Notes under the pieces: model-generated
The model's input: the letters and a program-made list of their open reading frames with translations, nothing else
The model's database searches: none
What the model was told of the DNA's origin: nothing
In this document: piece by piece, positions 57,917 to 64,000 of the stretch
Position numbering within the stretch: position 1 is the stretch's first letter
How the letters are laid out: the number at the start of each line of letters is the position of its first letter
Source: a bacterium
GTDB taxonomy: Bacteria; Hinthialibacterota; Hinthialibacteria; H5-UNCL2
Direction: 5' to 3'
Length of the DNA stretch: 64,000 nt
NCBI GenBank assembly: GCA_015075175.1
Contig: JABTUV010000006.1
Location: 186,001-250,000, forward strand
Translations under genes and position numbers: made by a program

Positions 57917-59985
57917 TCACTGCCCTATTCGCCGCAACCGTATCAACGATTGCGGAGATTGTTCGCCCAGTAGCTGGCTGGTGAGGAAATCGCGCGCGTA
58001 ACCCGCCAGCGCCTTTCCATTTCCGAGAATTGGCGCACCAGGCGCGCCTCGTAAGCCTCGATGCGCTCTTCGTAGCGCGAGATGCTCTTGTTGATGTCGC
58101 GGATGGTCGCCCCGATGGCGTCGGTACGAATCTTGATCGTGCCGGAGGTCGTGCCAGTCGCGCGCGAGAGGCTGGCGGAGAAGTTGGGACCGATGCCCAC
58201 GCTGCCCTGCGACAAGAGGATGCGCACCGCCCAGGATCGGCATTGGCGGCGGAGGCCAGCCAGATGAATCAAAGGTCGGTCGGCGTGCCCGTGGCCGTCA
58301 GCCGCACGCCAATGTCCGCCAGCGAAATGTAGCGCGCCTCCGTGATCGCCCCGCCGACCAACCGGTCGCCGTGGTACGCTGAGCAGCCCCAGGTCGGCGG
58401 CCGTCGAGCCGCCCGACTCCACGACCGAGAGGCTGCCCGTTCCACCCGAGTTGTCGACCAGTTGCAGCCCCGTCCCCTGGTCCGACAAGGACGCCGTCAC
58501 TTTCAGGTTGGAGGCGCGGTTGATGGCGTTGACCACGTCCGCCAAGGTGTTGGCCGAAGTGAGGTCGATGGTGGCGCTGGTCCCCGCGCGGTTGGTGATG
58601 ACGATGCTGCCGCGGTCCACGCCGGCGCCGTTGTTCAGGCTGGCCAGGCTGGCGCCGATGGCCGCATTGACGCGCCGGCCCACCTGCCGGAACAGCTCCG
58701 CCTCGATGCCCTGCGCCGTGAAATCGCCCAGAAAAATGCCCGCCTCGCGCGTGTCCGTATTGTAACCTGAGTTGCTGTTGATGAACTCGCGCACGGCGTT
58801 GAAGGCCGAGACGAACGACTGGATGGCGTCCGTGGCCACGCCGGTGTCCTCGGTGACGGTGACGAGCACGGTCTGGTTGGACTTCGAGTCGTCGGCCAGC
58901 GCCAGCGTGACGCCGGTAATCAGGTCCGAGATGACGTTGCTGGAGCGCTCGATCTGGATGTTGTTGAGGCGGATGACAGCGTTCCGGCCGGCCTGGTCCT
59001 CCTGGACGAGGCCCGGGGTGAGCACGCCCAGCGTCTCCAGCACGTTGCCGTCATCCACGAAGCCGGGCGAACCGACGACGCCGGTGATCTCCAGCTTGAA
59101 GGCGCCGCTCGTGCCGGTCACGGCCGCGCTGATCTGGCTGGGGGTGTCCGGCCCGCCCGCATTAAAGGCGGCGACCGCGTCGTTGATGGCCGCCGCGATG
59201 TCCGACAGCGACTGGGTCGAGAGGTCCAGCGCCACGCTGATGACGTTGCCGTTGCCCTCGTCGATCTGGATGGTTCCCCCGCCCGCCGTGGTCAGATTCA
59301 GGAGGCCGGCGATCGCCGCCGTGTCCGAGCTCCACGTCTGGCTGGCGGCGCCGTTGGCGATGGGATTGCGGATGCTGGTGGCGCCGTCGGTCAAGAGCAG
59401 CCCGGCGAGGATGTCGCTGCCGCCCACGTTGCGCAAGTCCACCGAGCCTTCGCCCGTGGTATTGGAGGCGATGATAAGGCGATAGTCGCCCTCGGCGACC
59501 CGGATGGCGGAGGCGGTCACGCCGGCGAAGACCGAGTTGATCTGGCGCGCCACGTCCACGATGGAATCAGTAGTCTTGACGTTGATTCGCCGCCCGTTGA
59601 TGAGGAACTCGCCGGAAAGGCCCAAGGCGGCGTTCTGGTCGGCGAAGCTGCCCGAGGAGAACTGCTGCGCCCGCGCCAACTGCTCGACCCTCACGCTGTA
59701 AGCGCCCGCCAAGGCCGAACTGGAGACGGTCGCCGACAGGATGGACGTGTCCGAGACGCTGATGCGGCGCCCGCTGGTGGTCGCGCTCTGTCCCAGTCGC
59801 CCCGCCGCGACTTGCAGCGACAAGAGTCGCGCCGAGAGATTCTGGAAAGCGGTCAGGCGGGTGTTCTGAAGGCTGCGGCGGTCCTCCAGGCGCGTGATCG
59901 GCGCCCGCTCGGCTTCGACCAAAGCGTCGATGATGGAATTGACATCCAACCCCGAGATCAACCCGCTGATGCCCAGATCGACCAT
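57917..59985 (-). CDS. fliD: Flagellar filament cap protein FliD, frameshifted at the 3' end
   Basis: About 690 residues. The N-terminal GISGLISGLDVNSIIDALVE and the repeated beta-rich D2/D3 region with FLINGRRINVKTTDSIVDVA and INDAVAAFNAGG are typical; the central domain SGAFKLEITGVVG matches FliD_C. Near 58385-58200 several indels occur; the end is DAIGATIRDINKSISRYEER, then KALAGYARDFLTSQLLGEQ. It caps the filament and guides flagellin folding. GGAG precedes ATG 59985. Confidence 0.93.
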
Positions 59986-60015
59986 GGCTGCTCCGCCTGA
60001 AGTTCAGTATATCCG

Positions 60016-60402
60016 TTACGCCAGTTCGTCGAACAAGAGCCCGATCGTCTCTTCAAAACGCTGGGCCAACTTGATCCACTGTTCGGGGGGAATGGTCTTG
60101 ACCACTTCCTGAGTTTCGCCGTCCAGAATACGCACCACGACCGCGTGCGTCTTAGGCTCGATCTGATAGTCCATACGCCGGTTCAGGTAGGCGGCGACAC
60201 GGTCCACCAAGGCTTGAATCAACTCCATGTGCTCGGAGGTAAAGGCGGCGGGCTGGGACCGCGATTGTTCCACAACCTGTTCGACATGTTGAACTTCCGC
60301 ACTGCGTTGGGGGCGCTCAAGAATGGCGGCTCCCGCCTGCGATGGCGGTTCCCGGTAAGTGTACGCCGGTGATCCAATCTCGCCTATCCGGTCGGTTGAC
60401 AT
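60016..60402 (-). CDS. flaG: FlaG family flagellar protein
   Basis: 128 residues. A variable N-terminus is followed by the conserved FlaG core: VAAYLNRRMDYQIEPKTHAV, VVRILDGETQEVVKTIPPEQ and ETIGLLFDELA. FlaG proteins affect filament length. A GGGAAAGGGAGAG stretch precedes ATG 60402. First gene of flaG-fliD-fliS, 30 nt before fliD. Confidence 0.93.
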   Translation of the reverse strand: MSTDRIGEIGSPAYTYREPPSQAGAAILERPQRSAEVQHVEQVVEQSRSQPAAFTSEHMELIQALVDRVAAYLNRRMDYQIEPKTHAVVVRILDGETQEVVKTIPPEQWIKLAQRFEETIGLLFDELA

Positions 60403-60439
60403 GGGATGGTCACTCTCCCTTTCCCGGAAATCTACTCAT

Positions 60440-60466
60440 TTATCGGCCGATTGAGGACCGGATTGA
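60440..60466 (-). promoter_or_regulatory. Sigma-28 (FliA) type promoter of flaG-fliD-fliS
   Basis: On the minus strand TCAATCCG (60459-60466) is followed after 11 nt by GCCGATAA (60440-60447), an exact match to the FliA -10 consensus with a partial -35 (TCAA). Transcription would start about 30 nt before the flaG ribosome-binding site. Confidence 0.7.
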
Positions 60467-61035
60467 GGGAAAAACCGGCAATCTTTGCGACATCGCCATC
60501 CCTCGTGGAAGATGAAAAGTTTCGTTACACGGAGCCGCCGGGGAGAATAGGACCTATGGGACTCATGGGACCGAGGGGACGGTGAGGCCGGGGCCATAGC
60601 GCCACTGAAGACTGTCGTTGAGTTCAGCACGCTTAACCACCTTCCCCGCGCTACTCGCCGGGCCGCAACGCTTGACCTGCATTTCCTGCCGCGAATATGT
60701 TATGCGTAAGGTAAACCTTACCAAACTCGTATCTACAATCAGGGAAGCAATCTCGGTCCCGGTGGAAAATAAGAGTGGATCCGGGAAAAAAAATCAGCCA
60801 AGCCGGCGAATCGGGAATTGCGACGAATTTTTTCGTAACCCAGGAAAACGCGGATTGCGGAAGCGAACTGAAACGGGCTTGACGCGTAGCGGAGGAGCAG
60901 GACTGGAACCCGATCGCAGTGGGTTTGGTTCTGAGTCAACCTCATAGTTTCCCATGAGAATAGCGGCCGGCCACGCGCGGCGTGGCGCAGGTCCTGGATT
61001 TCACTGAAGATGCGGAGCTGACGGGAGTCGATCCG
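60467..61035. other. Gene-free stretch between the flagellar and GT2 genes
   Basis: Contains a family-6 repeat (60548-60575, ATGGGACTCATGGGACC). The rest (60620-60960) is lower in GC than its neighbours; a 109-codon frame at 60618-60947 has no recognisable content. I see no other feature. Confidence 0.5.
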
Positions 61036-62339
61036 ATGCTGTCGTTGTGCATGATCGTGCGGGATGAGGAGCGCAACCTGTATCGCTACCTGCCGGGCCT
61101 CTTGGGCGTGGCGGATGAGATCGTGGTCGTGGATACAGGTTCGCGGGACGGCAGCCGGCTGGCCGCCGCGGAAATGGGCGCGCGCGTCATCGAAATGACC
61201 TGGCGCGACGACTTTTCGGAGGCCCGCAACCTCGGCCTGGCGCACGCCACCCAGCCGTGGATTCTGATCCTGGACGCGGACGAGACGCTGTCGGAGAGCC
61301 ATTTCCCCTTGCTGCGCCTGTTGGTAAGCGGCGAACCGCGCCACGCCTACCGATTCGTCACCCGGCATTACGTGACAACGTCCGAGCACGTGCTGCGCTG
61401 GAACCCCTGCCACCGACAGTCGCCGGACGAGAACAGCGCGGCCGGCTGGTATCCCGGCCTCCAGACGAGGCTTTTTCCCAACCGGCCCGAGGTGCGCTTC
61501 CGCTACAACGTATGCGAGCGAATCGAACCCGGCCTGCGAGAGGCCGGAATCCCGATCCATGCGGCGGGGGCTGTGGGTCCACAACTACGGCGCGCTGGCG
61601 CCGGCGGCGCAGCGGGCGCGGCGCAACGTCTATTTTGAGACGCTTCTGCGGCGCAAAGTGGAAGCGTACCCCGACCACGTCGATGGACTGTGGGAGTACG
61701 CCCGCCAACTGGCCGCCAACGGACGCTTCCCGGAAGCGGTCGATTATTACCGGGGAGTCTTGCAGCGCGATCCCTATCACATCGATGCCATGGAGGAGTT
61801 CAGTTACCTTATGTATCGGCTGGGAGAATACAGCGAGGCGCTGGAGACGGCGGAGGCGGCCATCGATGAGCGCCGCTACTCCAACGTGTCGTGGTGCGTG
61901 GCCGCGCTGTGTCTCTTGCGGATGGGGCGGGTCGAGGACGCCCTGGTAGCCGCGCGGCGGGCGGTGCAAACCGGACCGCGCTCGCCCATGTCGCATCACG
62001 CGATGGGCGCCTGCCTTTTGGCCGCGGGCGCGCGCGAGCGGGCGCGCGGCCTTCCTGCGGGTCCTGGACCTGGATGCGCGCCACCATCCCGCCCTCTTGC
62101 AGCTGGGGCAGCTGGCCATCGAGGAGGAACGCAGCGAAGAGGCGTTACGGCTCTTGTCGCGGGCGGTCGAGGCGCGACCAGCCTGCGCGGAAACCCACAC
62201 CCTCCTGGGCGCCGCCTACCTGGCCCGCGACCGGCGCCGCAAGGCCCGCCACCACCTCGCCCGCGCCCTTGCGCTGGACCCCGACCATCCCGCCGCGCGG
62301 CAGTACTGGCGGCAATTGGTCGAGACCGCCAGGCCCTGA
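61036..62339 (+). CDS. GT2 glycosyltransferase with C-terminal TPR repeats, frameshifted
   Basis: About 435 residues. The GT-A domain has LSLCMIVRDEERNLYRYLPG, VADEIVVVDTGSRDGS and WILILDADETLSESHFPLL (DAD metal-binding motif). After an indel near 61565 come GLWVHNYGA and TPR repeats (EYARQLAANGRFPEAVDYYR; LEYAL-like units); a further indel near 62050 leads to FLRVLDLDARHHPALLQLGQ. This SunS/TPR-GT architecture is used for protein or peptide glycosylation in some bacteria; its closeness to flagellar genes hints at flagellin glycosylation (inference). GGGAG lies eight bases before ATG 61036. Confidence 0.85.
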
Positions 62340-62351
62340 CCGCCGCGCGGA

Positions 62352-62990
62352 CTACTTGCCCTGCAGCAACTCCACCGCCGCGTCGTGCGCCGCAACCAGC
62401 TCCAGCACCTCTCCGATCTCCTCCCCTTCCCCCACGTCTCCCAGCTTGGAGATGTCGCGGACTCCAGCCTGTTTGGGAGAAACCCGCAGTGATCCGTGCC
62501 CGTAAAAAAGCGAGACGTGCACCCCGACGTTTTCATGGAAGCCGGTCCGGTAGTGCGCGCGCACCAGTTGTCGGAACGTGAGGGTGCGGTCGGTGCAAAT
62601 GAAGTGAAAGCCCCGGTCGGTTCGGTAGAGATGCCAGCGTCCTCCCGCCGCCGTGCACCATTCACGCACCATCTGCTCGGAGACGCCGTCCCAGTCCAGC
62701 ATGAGGGCGTGGCGGCCGGAGGGGAGCCGCGAGTTGATGGCGATGCGCTTGCCGGCGGCCAGGTGGGGGATGGCCTGTTGCAGGGAGATGCACTGGCGGA
62801 TATACACCGACTTGCCGCCGTACACGTCGAAGCGGATGGCCTCGATGGGGGGGCGGGCGATGCGGCAGTACAGCCTCCGTAGCAGCTGGTCAAACCGCGA
62901 CTTGACGCGAAAAAGCCCGAACCGCCACAGCCAGGGAAGGAGCGGCATGTCGTGATGGGTGGGATAGGGATCGCTGGTGGGATGCCACAT
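62352..62990 (-). CDS. Protein of unknown function
   Basis: 212 residues, intact frame, no signal peptide or membrane helix. Notable pieces: a basic aromatic N-terminus (LLPWLWRFGLFRVKSRF), then RHALMLDWDGVSEQMVREWC, RWHLYRTDRGFHFICTDRTL and FHENVGVHVSLFYGHGSLRV, and an acidic end. The LDWD and GFHF pieces could be functional, but I recognise no family. ATG 62990 has no clear ribosome-binding site; ATG 62948 is an alternative. It converges on the GT2 gene, 12 nt apart. Confidence 0.65.
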   Translation of the reverse strand: MWHPTSDPYPTHHDMPLLPWLWRFGLFRVKSRFDQLLRRLYCRIARPPIEAIRFDVYGGKSVYIRQCISLQQAIPHLAAGKRIAINSRLPSGRHALMLDWDGVSEQMVREWCTAAGGRWHLYRTDRGFHFICTDRTLTFRQLVRAHYRTGFHENVGVHVSLFYGHGSLRVSPKQAGVRDISKLGDVGEGEEIGEVLELVAAHDAAVELLQGK

Positions 62991-63340
62991 TTTGTATGGG
63001 ATACTTACGGCGGCCGATCACGGAGTCAAGAGCCGCGACGGTTGGCCTGGGGCGGTCAAGGGGGGAGCGGATGGCCGCGCCGGGTCGGTTCGCAGCAGCC
63101 AAGGCCGGGCTTCGACACGCGGCCCGAAGCAAGTTCTTCTGCGTGATTGAAACATCTCGTCGGGCCGCTGCTCAGCCCTGTCGGTTGAGGCTAGTGAAGC
63201 TGCTCCAACCTGTCGGTTTGATTATCTGCAGAGCCGGCGACCGGCCGCACTGGAATCGCACTTGAATCCTCCCCTGGGGCGACCTATACTGAATGCGCAA
63301 GGCCGGAACCGCGACCGGCGGAGTGGAGCGTGCACGTGAC
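62991..63340. other. Gene-free stretch with dispersed repeats
   Basis: GCGGCCCGAAGC...GTCGGGCCGC (63118-63170; compare 14990-15035) and two inverted family-8 units (63175-63240, CCTGTCGGTTTG type). The remaining 62991-63115 shows nothing recognisable. Confidence 0.6.
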
Positions 63341-64000
63341 ATGAGCCGATGGGGAGTTCTGAAGCAGTTGGTCCGCCATCGCCCGCGGGGCTGGCGCGAC
63401 TACCTGCTCAACTACGTGTCGGAAAAGCAGAAAGCCGGCCGCGCCTACGGCCGGCCCGTGCACATCCTGGTCGAGCCTACCAACTACTGCAACCTCGGGT
63501 GCGAAGTGTGCGAGACCGGCGCCGGCGACCTGGGACGCGCCCAGGGCTTCATGACGCTTGAGAACTTCAACCGCATCCTGGACAAGATTCCCTCGCTGAA
63601 CAGCATGCTCTTTTACTTCATGGGCGAGCCGTTCCTGAACCGCGCGGCCTACGACATGATCGCCGCCGCGCGCGCCCGCGGCATCTGGGTCGAAACCTGC
63701 ACCAACGGCGATCTCGTGGATCCCGAGCGGTTGGTCGCCTGCGATCTCAACCTGGTCAGTTTCCAGATCGGCGGCCTCGTGCAGGAGACGCACAAGGTCT
63801 ATCGCGTGAACAGCCTTCTGCCGCGGGTCATCGAAAGAATGAAAGCGGTGCGACGGCTGCGCGACGAGCGCGGGCTGGTCCATCCCGAAATCAACCTGGG
63901 GTTCATCGTCATGCGCCACAACGAGCACGAAGTCCCGGACGTGCCGGCGTTCGCGCGCGAGGTGGGCGCGGACCGCTTCGAGATCGTCAAGCCCTGCGTG
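63341..64000 (+). CDS. Radical SAM protein (cut by the right edge)
   Basis: First 220 residues. The [4Fe-4S] site is CNLGCEVC (CxxxCxxC) at about residues 49-56, preceded by VHILVEPTNY, and followed by the glycine-rich FYFMGEPFLN and TCTNGDLV. This is the layout of the SPASM/Twitch-type radical SAM family found in sugar, lipid or peptide modification. The N-terminal KQLVRHRPRGWRDYLLNYVS is a helical cap. Substrate unknown; the sequence ends at 64000 while still open. Confidence 0.9.
   Translation, partial: MSRWGVLKQLVRHRPRGWRDYLLNYVSEKQKAGRAYGRPVHILVEPTNYCNLGCEVCETGAGDLGRAQGFMTLENFNRILDKIPSLNSMLFYFMGEPFLNRAAYDMIAAARARGIWVETCTNGDLVDPERLVACDLNLVSFQIGGLVQETHKVYRVNSLLPRVIERMKAVRRLRDERGLVHPEINLGFIVMRHNEHEVPDVPAFAREVGADRFEIVKPCV

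Noticed and set aside
60618..60947. 109-codon plus-strand frame upstream of the GT2 gene
   Set aside because: No ribosome-binding site or family resemblance; spans a stretch of changing composition.

Overview
The window is about 64 kb of GC-rich bacterial chromosome. It looks like an uncultured, Gram-negative, flagellated, probably heterotrophic bacterium. O-antigen ligase and glycosyltransferase genes imply an LPS-type envelope; flaG-fliD-fliS imply flagella; korAB, a multihaem cytochrome c and pta imply ferredoxin-linked central metabolism. The Pro/Thr-rich linkers joined to FG-GAP repeats and dockerin-like segments resemble proteins of deep-branching candidate phyla, but I cannot place it taxonomically from sequence alone. 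No rRNA, tRNA or CRISPR was seen.

Layout, left to right. 1-6.3 kb: a giant secreted beta-helix/FG-GAP protein (minus strand, cut by the left edge). 6.8-11.5 kb (plus): a regulatory block with a GAF-PP2C phosphatase, an RsbW-like ATPase, an ECF sigma factor, a membrane anti-sigma-like protein and an HtrA-like protein that seems to have lost its catalytic triad. 11.5-17.1 kb: two PLP aminotransferases, a SRAP/HMCES protein, tatD and mnmA. 17.9-20.7 kb: a multihaem cytochrome, a glycosyltransferase and a solitary DNA methyltransferase. 20.9-26.5 kb: the cell-shape operon mreC-mreD-mrdA-rodA, invaded by repeats. 26.6-31.5 kb: an O-antigen-ligase/TPR protein, purD and purE. 31.6-39.6 kb: SGNH hydrolase, MarC, aldehyde dehydrogenase, fabI, korA-korB, rhodanese. 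39.7-51.7 kb (minus): a long lipid/cofactor/translation run: aroF, cysteine desulfurase, rsmD, coaD, pta, rpmF, plsX, fabH, fabD, fabG, acpP, fabF, rnc, methyltransferase. 51.7-52.5 kb: a REP-associated tyrosine transposase bracketed by its repeats. 52.7-55.8 kb (plus): rpsB-tsf-pyrH-frr. 55.9-60.4 kb (minus): an HprK-like protein and fliS, fliD, flaG behind a sigma-28 type promoter. 61-64 kb: a GT2/TPR protein, an unknown gene and a radical-SAM gene cut by the right edge.

The most unusual property is the load of dispersed palindromic repeats: at least twelve families in 64 kb. Several copies are built into genes. They supply the stop codons of five genes (aldehyde dehydrogenase, rnc, the RAYT transposase, korA, fabG), sit in frame inside mreC, interrupt a DegT aminotransferase, extend RsmD and RodA, and are part of a triplicated mreC/mreD junction.

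Many genes, including essential ones (rpsB, frr, acpP, fabD, fabG), carry single-base frameshifts that restore a perfect family match when corrected. I treat these as mostly sequence errors, so the coordinates given span the whole reconstructed gene.
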